A DNA stretch of 21,930 nt from the NCBI GenBank assembly GCA_019425005.1, contig JAHYYK010000019.1, positions 1 through 21,930 of the forward strand. The letters are read 5' to 3'. A program made the position numbers and the translations under genes. A model generated the notes under the pieces. The model worked only from the letters and a program-made list of their open reading frames with translations. It was not told the DNA's origin and did no database searches. Below, piece after piece: positions 1 to 7,865 of this stretch. Numbering within the stretch: the first letter of the stretch is position 1; every line of letters begins with the position of its first letter. Source of the stretch: Collinsella sp. (GTDB taxonomy: Bacteria > Actinomycetota > Coriobacteriia > Coriobacteriales > Coriobacteriaceae).

Positions 1-191
1 CGCTGATCTTCTTTACGATTCCCATTTATCACTGGGTGGCGCGTGCGCTCGATGGCGATTGGGCGCGTGGGAATATCCAGGTTGGTCCGGCGCCGGTGAC
101 AACTAGGGCTCAGAATGTTTCCGCTTCGGTTGATGCTGACGTGGCTACCGCGACCACCGCTGAGCCGATTGCCAAAGAGGGTGATGAATGA
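1..191 (+). CDS. C-terminal end of a membrane-associated protein (partial)
   Basis: An open frame runs in from the left edge; the first complete codon is at base 3 and the TGA stop is at 189-191. The 62 visible residues begin with a hydrophobic stretch (LIFFTIPIYHWVARAL), consistent with the end of a transmembrane segment. They continue into an Ala/Thr/Val-rich tail ending AKEGDE. The stop overlaps the ATG of the next gene by 3-4 bases (ATGATGA), so the two are very likely co-transcribed and translationally coupled. Genes just before DUF4097 proteins in Gram-positive bacteria are often DUF1700/HAAS or PspC-type membrane proteins, so this could be one. Too little is visible to name the family. 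Confidence 0.7.
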   Translation, partial: LIFFTIPIYHWVARALDGDWARGNIQVGPAPVTTRAQNVSASVDADVATATTAEPIAKEGDE

Positions 192-1087
192 TGAAGCTTT
201 CGCATGAATCCAAGGTACGCTTGGGCGTTGGTATCGGGGCGTTTGTACTCATCATTGGGCTTGTCTTTGGCATTTCGCGGCTATTGGCTCATTCCGATAT
301 GGTGCGTACGACCGGTATTCTATCTGGCAATTTGTCTGATTTTGACGACATGTTTGACGACGATGATCTCTTGGATAGCGGTAACTATTCCGCTCGGCCT
401 CAGCAGCTTTCGAGCACGACTTTTGATGCCGATGAGTTCCGCTACCTCGATTTCGATATCAATGCGGCTTCGGTGGACGTCAGGGTTGTTGATGGCAACA
501 AGGCTCGCGTTATCGAGCGGGGGCGCGTTGCCGAGGGTATGGATGCCTCCAAGGCCGCGACGCAAAACATCGCATCCGTCGAGGACTCGACGCTCAAGGT
601 TTCCCAGTTTGGAAGTGATGACGGTAAGGCAATCGATCGCTCAGTTACGGTCGAGCTGCCGCGCCGTGTTGCCGAACATCTGAAGGGAGTCAACGCGCAC
701 GTGGGCTCGGGTGATCTGCAGATTGCCGGTGTCATCTGTGACGGTTTCGACCTTTTCCTGGGTGCGGGAGATGTAGAGTTTACGGGCAGCGTGACTGATG
801 CGCTCAGCGCTGAGGTCGGTTCGGGCGATGTGACGTTCGAGCTTTACCAGGCCCCCGCGAAGTCGATGGACGTGAGTGTGGGCTCGGGCGATGTGGAGAT
901 GACGGTTCCGAACTCGACGGGCTTTAAGGCGAGCCTCACCTTGGGCAGCGGCGACTTCGAGAGCGATTTCCTTCCGCTTGGCTACGACGGCGAGACCATT
1001 TTGAATCTTGAATTCGATAACGGTGACAAGTCTGCCACGTATCGTTTTGAGGTCGGTTCGGGCGACATGTCGTTTGATTCGGAGTAG
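188..1087 (+). CDS. DUF4097-type membrane-anchored beta-repeat protein
   Basis: The protein has 299 residues. A short basic N-terminus is followed by one hydrophobic segment (about residues 12-33) and then a long outward domain. A low-complexity acidic patch (DFDDMFDDDD, 51-60) follows the membrane segment. The C-terminal half carries a repeated G[SA]GD turn at about residues 173, 192, 211, 233, 253 and 290. Each is followed by a hydrophobic strand, roughly every 20 residues, which is the pattern of the DUF4097 beta-solenoid family. DUF4097 proteins often sit beside PadR/DUF1700 or envelope-stress genes, and their biochemical role is not settled. The start is one of two adjacent ATGs (188 or 191) overlapping the upstream stop. 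A hairpin terminator follows. The family call is fairly firm; the function is unknown. Confidence 0.82.
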   Translation: MMKLSHESKVRLGVGIGAFVLIIGLVFGISRLLAHSDMVRTTGILSGNLSDFDDMFDDDDLLDSGNYSARPQQLSSTTFDADEFRYLDFDINAASVDVRVVDGNKARVIERGRVAEGMDASKAATQNIASVEDSTLKVSQFGSDDGKAIDRSVTVELPRRVAEHLKGVNAHVGSGDLQIAGVICDGFDLFLGAGDVEFTGSVTDALSAEVGSGDVTFELYQAPAKSMDVSVGSGDVEMTVPNSTGFKASLTLGSGDFESDFLPLGYDGETILNLEFDNGDKSATYRFEVGSGDMSFDSE

Positions 1088-1134
1088 TGAGGCAGACGAA
1101 AGCCTAGGCGCAGATATAGACGCGCTGTTTGATG

Positions 1135-1172
1135 AAGGCGCCGAAGCCGAGATCGGCTCCGGCGCCTTTGCC
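1135..1172 (+). terminator. Strong hairpin terminator after the DUF4097 gene
   Basis: AAGGCGCCG (1135-1143) pairs exactly with CGGCGCCTT (1160-1168). Inside it, after one A/C mismatch, AGCCG (1145-1149) pairs with CGGCT (1154-1158) around the 4-base loop AGAT. The stem is followed by a short mixed T-run (TTGCCTTT). The stem is very stable; the T-tract is mediocre. It lies 47 bases after the DUF4097 stop and just before the elp3 start, so it probably separates the two units. Confidence 0.75.
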
Positions 1173-1174
1173 TT

Positions 1175-1180
1175 TACAAT
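1175..1180 (+). promoter_or_regulatory. Candidate -10 box of a leaderless elp3 transcript
   Basis: TACAAT (one mismatch to TATAAT) ends exactly 6 bases before the elp3 ATG at 1187. Transcription from it would start at or next to the A of the ATG. There is no normally spaced Shine-Dalgarno site: the only purine run (GGGGG, 1181-1185) ends one base before the ATG, and the terminator stem occupies the usual position. No convincing -35 box was seen. Leaderless mRNAs with this -10 spacing are common in actinobacteria. Confidence 0.5.
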
Positions 1181-1186
1181 GGGGGT

Positions 1187-3094
1187 ATGGAACAGATTAT
1201 CTTGAACATACTCGAGGCTCTGCGTCGCGGCGAGACCGTGGATGACAAAGCGCTCGTCAAACTGATACATGCCGAGGCGCGCCGTGAGGGTGCCGACAAA
1301 CGCGATTTGGCCAAGCGCCGTCTGCTGCCGTTTTACCAGCGGGTAAAACGTGAGGAGCCGGCCCGGTGGGCTGCGTGGAATGTCGATGCCGAGCTGGAGC
1401 GGCAACTGCTGCAGGTGCTGAGGATGAAGCCTCGTCGCACGGCTTCGGGCGTGGCGACCATTACCGTTATCACCAAGCCCTGGCCATGCTCGGGCGATTG
1501 CCTGTTTTGCCCCAACGATCTGCGCATGCCCAAAAGCTATCTGCACGCCGAGCCGGCGTGCGCCCGTGCGGAGCAAAATTGCTTCGATCCGTATCTGCAG
1601 GTGAGCGCCCGTTTGACGGCGCTTTCGCAAATGGGGCATGCGACCGATAAGATCGAGCTCATTGTGCTTGGCGGTACCTGGAGCGACTATCCGGAAGGCT
1701 ATCAGACATGGTTTATGTCGGAGCTCTTCCGCGCGCTCAATGACGATGCCGTGGCCGGCGTGGCGGCCAATCCCATGTTGGCGCGTCCGGGTATCAGCCG
1801 TGCCGAGGCGGGGCGCCTGCTCGACGATGCGCCTGCCGATGCCCTGCCGCCGGTGGTAGCGGAGCGCCGCGAGCGCTATCGGGCTGCCGGTATTGCGACC
1901 GACGAGGCCGAGCTCGCTGCCGGCGTTGCCGACGAGCAGGGGCGTGTGGATGCTAGCGTGGGCGGCTACAACCGCGCGGTGCGTCGTCTGTACGGCCCTG
2001 GCACGCCGTGGGGCGAGGTTGCCGAGTGGCAGGCGGCAACGATGGAGGAACTTGAGCGTCAGCAGCGCATCAACGAGACGGCGAAGCATCGCGTGGTGGG
2101 TCTCGTTATCGAGACGCGCCCCGATGCTGTAACACCGCAGGCCCTCACGCTCATCCGCCGCCTGGGTTGCACCAAGATTCAGATGGGTATCCAGAGTCTC
2201 GACCAGCATCTGCTCGATATCAACGAGCGTCGTATTTCGGTGGCGCAGATCGAGCGAGCGTTTTCGCTTGCGCGCCTGTTTGGCTTTAAGATCCATGCGC
2301 ATTTTATGCTTAACTTGCTGGGCGCCACGCCGGAGGGGGACAAACGCGACTACGAGCGCTTTATGACCGAGGGAGCCTTTATGCCCGACGAGGTCAAGGT
2401 CTACCCGTGTGCGCTCATCGAGGGCTCGCGTCTGGTGGGCTGCTATGAGCGCGGCGAGTGGCGCCCCTATGCCGAGGAAGAGCTGCTCGATGTGTTGGCC
2501 GACGACATCGTGGTGACGCCGGCGTTCTGTCGTATCAGCCGCATGATTCGCGACTTTAGCTCCGACGACATTATGGTGGGCAACAAGAAGCCCAACCTGC
2601 GTCAGCTCGTCGAGAACCGCCTAGCTGCTCGGGGTGACGGTGCGACGGTGCGTGAGATTCGCTATCGCGAGATCAGCACGGCGGGTGCCGACTTGGATGA
2701 GCTGACCCTTGACGAGGAGGTGGCGTACGAGACGCCGGTGACGCGTGAACGCTTTTTGCAGTGGGTGACGCCCGAAGGCAAGATCGCCGGCTTTTTGCGC
2801 CTGTCGCTGCCCGACCATTCGTTTGTTGCCGCGCATGCGGACGAGTTGCCGACGACGCCGGACGAGGCGATGATTCGCGAGGTGCACGTGTATGGCATGG
2901 CGGCGCGCGTGGGGGATCAAGGCCAGGCAGCCCAGCACCATGGGTTGGGGCGTTTGCTCGTAGAGCGTGCGTGCGAGATTGCCCGGGATGCGGGTTATGC
3001 GCGTATCAACGTGATTAGCGCGATTGGCACACGCGAGTACTATCGCCATCTTGGATTTTACGACCATGGCCTTTATCTGCAAAAGGAGCTCTAA
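1187..3094 (+). CDS. elp3: Elp3-family tRNA wobble-uridine radical SAM/GNAT enzyme
   Basis: The protein has 635 residues. Elp3 proteins modify U34 of tRNA: the radical SAM half builds the cm5 side chain using acetyl-CoA handled by the GNAT half. The cluster cysteines are C101, C105 and C108 (PCSGDCLFCPND), followed by the Elp3 signature KSYLHAEPACARA and FDPYLQ (about 116-138). Further Elp3 blocks are LGGTWSDYPEGYQ (161-173), GLVIETRPD (305-313) and QMGIQSLD (332-339). The C-terminal acetyltransferase shows REVHVYGMAARVG (564-576), QHHGLGRLL (583-591), NVISAIGTREYYRHLGF (608-624) and a terminal GLY. An Ala/Glu-rich stretch of about 85 residues (190-290) between two conserved blocks is longer than in typical Elp3 proteins (about 520-550 residues). 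The usual RCRE motif reads RYRE here. The stop abuts the next ATG. The call is firm. Confidence 0.95.
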   Translation: MEQIILNILEALRRGETVDDKALVKLIHAEARREGADKRDLAKRRLLPFYQRVKREEPARWAAWNVDAELERQLLQVLRMKPRRTASGVATITVITKPWPCSGDCLFCPNDLRMPKSYLHAEPACARAEQNCFDPYLQVSARLTALSQMGHATDKIELIVLGGTWSDYPEGYQTWFMSELFRALNDDAVAGVAANPMLARPGISRAEAGRLLDDAPADALPPVVAERRERYRAAGIATDEAELAAGVADEQGRVDASVGGYNRAVRRLYGPGTPWGEVAEWQAATMEELERQQRINETAKHRVVGLVIETRPDAVTPQALTLIRRLGCTKIQMGIQSLDQHLLDINERRISVAQIERAFSLARLFGFKIHAHFMLNLLGATPEGDKRDYERFMTEGAFMPDEVKVYPCALIEGSRLVGCYERGEWRPYAEEELLDVLADDIVVTPAFCRISRMIRDFSSDDIMVGNKKPNLRQLVENRLAARGDGATVREIRYREISTAGADLDELTLDEEVAYETPVTRERFLQWVTPEGKIAGFLRLSLPDHSFVAAHADELPTTPDEAMIREVHVYGMAARVGDQGQAAQHHGLGRLLVERACEIARDAGYARINVISAIGTREYYRHLGFYDHGLYLQKEL

Positions 3095-3973
3095 ATGAAC
3101 AAGCCGAGTGTTTCTGCCGGCGTCGTTGCCGGCGTTGCTCTGGGAGCCGCGGCGCTTGGTGCGGCCGCTGTCGCTGTTCGTGCTGCCTGTCTGCAGGTTG
3201 CGCGAACCCGCAATGGGTTGGCGCGCGTGAAACGCGTGCACGATGAGGGCGGCGATGAGATTCGCGTGCTCGTGCAGGGCGGCGTCTACCAAAGCGCAAG
3301 CTATGTTGGCGATCGTTGGGCGGAGCCGGTCTTTGCGTACTATCGTGCATTTGACGATGTGTTTGAGGCCGAGGACGCAATGCGTGACGCTTATGGTCAC
3401 GGTATCGACCGTACGCTTATGCTGGGCGGCGGTGGGTTTGCCTATCCCAAGTTCGCGCTGATGTCGCACGAGAGCTTGCGCATGGACATCATTGAGTACG
3501 ATGCCGAGATTACGCGCCTGGCGCGCCGTTGGTTCTACCTGGACGAGCTGGAGCGCGCGGTGGGCGACCGCTTGCGGGTGATTACCGCTGAGGCTCGCTC
3601 GTATCTGGGCGTGACGAGTGTGGGCCATCGTCGCTACGACGTGATCGTGGGCGATTGCTTTGGCGGTGCCGAGCCCGTACGCGAGCTGGCGACGGTTGAG
3701 GCGTTGCGTTTGGTGCGGGGCAGCCTAAATGTCGGTGGCGTCTACGTTGCCAATATCGTGAGTGCAAACGAGGGGAGCGATGTGGCGTTCCTGCGCGACT
3801 GTGCCGCCACGGCGCTTGAGGTGTTCGACCATGCTTGGGTGGTCCCATGTGGCGATGCGGAGTTCGGCGGCGAGGAGAACTACCTGCTAGTCGCCAGCGA
3901 CGGCGACTACGCCTTCGCCGAAGCCGTGCCTTTCGATGCCGACTTCCTCGGCACCGTCCTTCACGACAAGTAA
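3095..3973 (+). CDS. Membrane-anchored spermidine synthase-like methyltransferase-fold protein
   Basis: The protein has 292 residues and its ATG directly follows the elp3 TAA, with AAGGAG about 10 bases upstream, so it is co-transcribed with elp3. Residues about 7-33 are an Ala/Gly/Val-rich hydrophobic segment, probably a membrane anchor. The rest looks like a Rossmann-type SAM-binding domain of the spermidine synthase class: a glycine loop LMLGGGGFAYP (108-118), an acidic strand end MDIIEYD (130-136), and YDVIVGDCFG (181-190) where spermidine synthases carry the catalytic D(S/T)xDP. That motif is not intact and the N-terminal domain is short, so a polyamine synthase is unlikely; it resembles 'fused' or orphan spermidine-synthase-like proteins of unknown substrate. 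It ends 26 bases from the convergent helicase gene. Confidence 0.75.
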   Translation: MNKPSVSAGVVAGVALGAAALGAAAVAVRAACLQVARTRNGLARVKRVHDEGGDEIRVLVQGGVYQSASYVGDRWAEPVFAYYRAFDDVFEAEDAMRDAYGHGIDRTLMLGGGGFAYPKFALMSHESLRMDIIEYDAEITRLARRWFYLDELERAVGDRLRVITAEARSYLGVTSVGHRRYDVIVGDCFGGAEPVRELATVEALRLVRGSLNVGGVYVANIVSANEGSDVAFLRDCAATALEVFDHAWVVPCGDAEFGGEENYLLVASDGDYAFAEAVPFDADFLGTVLHDK

Positions 3974-3989
3974 GTCTCCCCGTCCCAAA

Positions 3990-4001
3990 AAGACCGGTCT
4001 T
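3990..4001 (-). terminator. Small palindrome with T-run after the helicase gene
   Basis: AAGACCGGTCTT is a perfect 12-base palindrome overlapping the helicase stop codon. Read on the minus strand it is followed by TTT, giving five consecutive T residues. It can form only a short stem with a 4-base loop, so it is a weak terminator candidate at best. It fills most of the 26-base gap between two convergent genes. Confidence 0.3.
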
Positions 4002-6444
4002 AGGCGCGGTCGCGCCAGCTGAGGACGCGCTGCTTCATGCCCTCGATGTCGAGCACGCCTTCGCCGAAGCCTTTGCGCACGAGCTCCTCGGGAACGTACT
4101 CGTCGTAGCGATCAAAATAAGGCACCTCGCCGGGATAGACGAGCTCGATGGGGTCGAAGTCCTTTTCGGCCTCGGCTGCGAGCACCTCAAAGAACGTCTC
4201 CTCGTCGGCCTTCATCTTAAACTGCATAAAGTATGGACGCGACGGATCGAGCCCGCGAAGGCCAAGCTCCGCGGCGCATTTAATCTTGAGCATGCGCTCG
4301 AGTGCCAAAAAGGCGTAGCTGCCCAACCAGGGGAAGAGCACCCAAGTGTCGCCACCCAGGTTGATGAGCGGCTTAGTTCCCGCGCCCGAAATCTCGGCGG
4401 TATGACGAGCCTGCGCCAAGCGAGCCCGTGCGTTACCCATAAGGTACGGATATGCCGCGTGCTCGTTGAGTGCCTTGCGCATGCGCTCGAGCACATGCGT
4501 GTTAATGTCGCCGGGGCAGTCGCCAAAGTAGGCCGGCACCCGGCCTTTGACCTGCGTGGCAAAGACGGTATGGCGCTTCCAGTCCACTTCTTCGACAATC
4601 CAGCAATGTCCGGCGATGGCGATGCGCTCACCGGGCGGTGGCGGGTTGACAATCGTGCCCAGCTCGGCCGATTCACTGCGAACGGTAAACTCTTCGTTTT
4701 CCTGGAACACAGCGTAGAACTTAAAGTTGTTAATGATGCGCTCGCCCGCGAGACCCACGATGAGCCCACCGCCCTCGGTGACCTGGGTGTGGTCGATCTT
4801 GATGAGGTGGCGCAGCAGTACGCGATAGTCATCGGCCGAGACGCGGTGGAAATAACTAAGCGTGAGCACGCGTTGGGCAAGTTCGGCCGGCGTGAGCTCT
4901 CCGGTGCTGGCGAGCGTCGACATGGTCTGGTGATAGAGCAGACTGTAGGGGAGTCGATCGAGCTCGGGTGGCTCGACCCACTTTTCTTCGCGATAGAGTT
5001 GTACGAGTGCGATGCCCTGTAGAAGCTTCCAGGGTATCGTTTCGGGCATCATCGTGCGGGGCTCGGGCTCCTCCTCGCGCATGACAAACCACATCTCGGG
5101 CGGAAGATCGCGGCGGCCTGTGCGCCCCATGCGCTGCAAAAAGGAGCTGACGGTAAACGGCGCGTCAATCTGGAACGCGCGCTCCAGGCGACCGATATCA
5201 ATGCCAAGCTCCAGCGTGGAGGTGGTGATGGTCGTCTGTGCCTGCTCCTCGTCGCGCATGAGCTCCTCGGCCGTCTCGCGCAGCGATGCCGAGAGGTTGC
5301 CATGATGGATAAGGAAGCGGTCGGGCTCGTGCCGGCTTTCACAGTAGCTGCGCAACATGGAGCACACAGCCTCTGCCTCCTCGCGCGAGTTGGCAAAGAC
5401 CAGGCACTTGCGGCCGCGCGTATGCTCAAAGATATAGCCCATACCGGGGTCGGCGTTGTCGGGCGCCGTGTCGGTGGGGTTGAGAAGCGCCTGCTCGGTC
5501 GCTCGTGGGATGTCGACTTCGCCCTCGGGGGCCGAGGAAGTGCGACGGTCTTTGGGAGCGGCCTTGCCCCGCGCCTGCTCGCGACGTTGACGGCGTTCCT
5601 CTTGTGTAAGCTGTCCGCTGTGGCGCATGTCTTGTCCGGATGCGGGCAGTGCCGCGGGTGCCGCTGCCTCAATGCGCTCGCACGCAAGCGCTTCGGCCTC
5701 TTGAGGACCCATGCTCTCGAATCCCCGCTGCTGAGCCTGGGGACCCGAGTTGTAGAAGTGCTCCATGGAGATACGCCACACGCGGCGTGGCTCCTCAAAG
5801 CGGGGGATGACGCAGTCGCGTCCCGTCCCCTGCGACAGGAAGGCACCCGTGCGTTCCGGGTCCCCGATGGTAGCCGAAAGGCCAATGCGGCGAGGTTGCA
5901 CGCCGGCCATGCGCGCGAGACGCTCGATAAGGCAGAGCGTTTGCCCGCCACGGTCGCCGCGCATGAGCGAGTGGACCTCATCGATGACCACATAGCGCAG
6001 GTCGCAAAACATGCGCGGAATCGCCATGTGCTTATGGATTAAGAGCGCCTCGAGTGACTCGGGCGTAATCTGCAAGATGCCGCTCGGTTTTTTGATAAGC
6101 TTTGCCTTGTGCGACTGGGAGACATCGCCATGCCAGTGCCAGATAGGGATATCGGCCTCTTCGCAGAGGTCGTTGAGACGGACGAACTGATCATTGATGA
6201 GTGCTTTGAGGGGGCCAATGTAGAGGGCACCAACGCTTGCGGGCGGGTTCTCCCAAAACTCGGTCAGGATGGGAAAGAAGGCCGCTTCGGTTTTGCCGGA
6301 AGCCGTGGATGCCGTCAGGAGCACATTATCTTGCGTGTTAAAGATGGCATCAGCTGCTGCAACCTGGATGGAGCGCAGGCTCTCCCAATCGTGGGAGTAA
6401 ATGAAGTCTTGGATAAACGGGGCGTAGCGGTCAAAGGCGTTCAC
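4000..6444 (-). CDS. Lhr-like DEAD/DEAH-box superfamily 2 helicase (BrxHI-like)
   Basis: The protein has 814 residues. The GTG at 6444 is chosen because GGGAGG lies 4 bases upstream; the frame stays open further upstream but without an SD site. It is an ATP-driven nucleic acid translocase with a full motif set: ASGKT (48-52), GPLKAL (77-82), DEVH (155-158), SAT (190-192), LVFANSREEAE (348-358), TSTLELGIDIG (408-418) and QRMGRTGR (438-445). A charged, probably disordered insert (about 240-335, rich in Q, E, R and A) separates the two RecA domains. The region after motif VI (about 450-814) is Lhr-like in style, and I cannot assign its domains in detail. It is the last gene of the TerB-ATPase-helicase cassette, 116 bases after the ATPase gene. 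BREX type 2 pairs a BrxD ATPase with an Lhr-like helicase (BrxHI), which this matches. No nuclease domain was seen. Confidence 0.9.
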   Translation of the reverse strand: MNAFDRYAPFIQDFIYSHDWESLRSIQVAAADAIFNTQDNVLLTASTASGKTEAAFFPILTEFWENPPASVGALYIGPLKALINDQFVRLNDLCEEADIPIWHWHGDVSQSHKAKLIKKPSGILQITPESLEALLIHKHMAIPRMFCDLRYVVIDEVHSLMRGDRGGQTLCLIERLARMAGVQPRRIGLSATIGDPERTGAFLSQGTGRDCVIPRFEEPRRVWRISMEHFYNSGPQAQQRGFESMGPQEAEALACERIEAAAPAALPASGQDMRHSGQLTQEERRQRREQARGKAAPKDRRTSSAPEGEVDIPRATEQALLNPTDTAPDNADPGMGYIFEHTRGRKCLVFANSREEAEAVCSMLRSYCESRHEPDRFLIHHGNLSASLRETAEELMRDEEQAQTTITTSTLELGIDIGRLERAFQIDAPFTVSSFLQRMGRTGRRDLPPEMWFVMREEEPEPRTMMPETIPWKLLQGIALVQLYREEKWVEPPELDRLPYSLLYHQTMSTLASTGELTPAELAQRVLTLSYFHRVSADDYRVLLRHLIKIDHTQVTEGGGLIVGLAGERIINNFKFYAVFQENEEFTVRSESAELGTIVNPPPPGERIAIAGHCWIVEEVDWKRHTVFATQVKGRVPAYFGDCPGDINTHVLERMRKALNEHAAYPYLMGNARARLAQARHTAEISGAGTKPLINLGGDTWVLFPWLGSYAFLALERMLKIKCAAELGLRGLDPSRPYFMQFKMKADEETFFEVLAAEAEKDFDPIELVYPGEVPYFDRYDEYVPEELVRKGFGEGVLDIEGMKQRVLSWRDRA

Positions 6445-6514
6445 GGGGCCTCCCTTCAAAAGCGAATCTCTCAACGCGGTGGGCAGTGGCTTGCTGCATT
6501 GCTGCTTCAACGTT

Positions 6515-6562
6515 TGCCCAGATAAAACCTGCCAAAATAAACCTGTCCCTTTTTGGCAGGTT
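6515..6562 (-). repeat. Inverted and tandem repeat between ATPase and helicase genes
   Basis: AACCTGCCAAAA (6526-6537) and TTTTGGCAGGTT (6551-6562) are perfect 12-base inverted repeats around a 13-base loop. One arm runs into the ATPase stop codon. On the minus strand the hairpin is followed by TTAT, giving TTTTAT after GGCAGG, so it could act as a weak terminator or attenuator before the helicase. An imperfect direct repeat with a 15-base period overlaps it: TGCCCAGATAAAACCTG (6515-6531) and TGCCAAAATAAACCTG (6530-6545). The unit looks like a REP-type palindrome, but no second copy exists in this window. It is more AT-rich than its surroundings. Confidence 0.7.
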
Positions 6563-7865
6563 AGATGGTGAATTCGGCGAAGTTGTGGTCGTCGTCTGCG
6601 GTGCCGGTGTCGTCTGTTGCGGCTGCCGGCGCCAGCGCGTCGCCGCCGACGCTTTGCAGCAACTCGGCCACGTTAGCATCGGGGTTTTGACACAGGATAT
6701 CGAGCAGCTCGATAAAGTCGCGGATGACCTCGCGAGGCGTCAGATGCGTGTCGGCCCCCACGCGGCCAAACTCAATCTTGAGGAAGTCCACCAAGTCGTT
6801 CTCGGTAAGCGTGGGCGTCCAGCCAAAGTAGCCGGCATGGATCTGCATGAGCTTTTCGATGAGCACCAGCAGCTCCTCGTAGGTGAGCGGCTGCAGGCGG
6901 ATGATGGGCGCGAGCATGTCTTTGAGGTCATCGCGCGCAAAGCGGCCCTGGGCGAGTCGGCTCCGAAGGGCCTCGTAGGAAAAGACGCCGCGGCGGCGGT
7001 CCTCGATAGAGGTCGGCGTGCCGCCCATGATCACGCCCAGGTACTGCGCTTTGCCTTGGAGCGTGTCGTTGTACATGGTCAGGATCTTCTCGTAGTTATA
7101 TTGGCGCGTAATCGCGTTGGGAATCTTGTATAGATTCACGAGCTCGTCGATGAGCAACAGCATGCCCTTGTAGCCGCTGCAGACCAAAAAACGTGCGATG
7201 AGCTTGACGTAGTCGTACCAGTCGTCGTCGCTGATGATGGTCGAGGAGCCCAACTCGGCGCGTGCCTCACTCTTGGTGCGGTACTCGCCGCGAATCCATT
7301 TGGTCACGCGACTCATAGCTTCTTCGTCACCCTCCGAGACGGCCGCGCGATAACGGCGGAGCATACGGGCGAAGTCGAAGCCGTGGACCATTTCCTCGAG
7401 CGGGGCCAGTTGGGCATTAACGGCAGACTCGTCGGCGTCGGCACACGAGGCGACCCAGCGATCCAAAATAAGGTTGAGCGCACCGCCCTCGGGGCGCGTC
7501 TTGGTCGATATATTGCGGATGAGCTCACGGTAGGTGGCAAGGCCCTGTCCCTGACCGCCCTGCAGGCGGCGCTCGGGCGACAGGTCGGCATCAGCGACGA
7601 CGAATCCCTCGCCCATGGCGTGCGTGCGGATGGTCTGGAGCAAAAAGCTCTTGCCGGCGCCGTAACGACCGACCAGAAAGCGGAAGCTCGCGCCACCGTC
7701 GGCGATGAGACTCAGATCGGTGAGCAGGGCGCGGATCTCGACCTCGCGCCCTACGGTGATGTAGGGAAGGCCGATGCGCGGGACCACGCCGCCCTTGAGT
7801 GAGTTGAGAATGACGGCGGCGACGCGCTTGGGCACGCGGGGTGCTGCGGATGCGGTATCACTCAT
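6561..7865 (-). CDS. BrxD-like (DUF2791) P-loop ATPase
   Basis: The protein has 434 residues. It is an AAA/ORC-like ATPase of the BrxC/BrxD (former DUF2791) class: Walker A GRYGAGKS (66-73) after a conserved lead-in VGREVEIRALL (38-48), and Walker B LLLIDE (236-241) followed by LVNLYK. A candidate sensor strand, YLGVIMGGTP (275-284), comes next, then a basic stretch DRRRGVFSYEALRSRL (289-304) that may hold the arginine finger. A helical C-terminal region follows, and the protein ends in a disordered acidic tail (about 410-434). In type 2 BREX, BrxD sits beside an Lhr-like helicase, and here the helicase is the next gene. Its ATG overlaps the TerB-protein stop by 8 bases, so translation is coupled. 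It probably loads or regulates the helicase on DNA; that role is inferred. Confidence 0.87.
   Translation of the reverse strand: MSDTASAAPRVPKRVAAVILNSLKGGVVPRIGLPYITVGREVEIRALLTDLSLIADGGASFRFLVGRYGAGKSFLLQTIRTHAMGEGFVVADADLSPERRLQGGQGQGLATYRELIRNISTKTRPEGGALNLILDRWVASCADADESAVNAQLAPLEEMVHGFDFARMLRRYRAAVSEGDEEAMSRVTKWIRGEYRTKSEARAELGSSTIISDDDWYDYVKLIARFLVCSGYKGMLLLIDELVNLYKIPNAITRQYNYEKILTMYNDTLQGKAQYLGVIMGGTPTSIEDRRRGVFSYEALRSRLAQGRFARDDLKDMLAPIIRLQPLTYEELLVLIEKLMQIHAGYFGWTPTLTENDLVDFLKIEFGRVGADTHLTPREVIRDFIELLDILCQNPDANVAELLQSVGGDALAPAAATDDTGTADDDHNFAEFTI

Noticed and set aside
641..2302. Long minus-strand open frame (553 codons) antisense to the DUF4097 gene and elp3
   Set aside because: It is the reverse-frame shadow of a clearly conserved Elp3 gene in high-GC DNA. 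Its product is rich in Arg/His/Leu/Ala with no recognisable domain and no SD site.
3095..3973. The methyltransferase-fold gene as the missing BREX-type methylase of the TerB/ATPase/helicase cassette
   Set aside because: It is on the opposite strand, coupled to elp3, small, membrane anchored and spermidine-synthase-like, with no PglX-type N6-adenine motif seen (NPPY absent).
3835..5022. Plus-strand open frame (395 codons) over the end of the helicase gene
   Set aside because: The minus-strand helicase is full length with family motifs; this frame has a low-complexity Arg-rich start and no family features.
6445..6510. Longer helicase start (TTG at 6510)
   Set aside because: No SD site precedes it, and the added 22 residues are not helicase-like. 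The GTG at 6444 has GGGAGG at the right distance.
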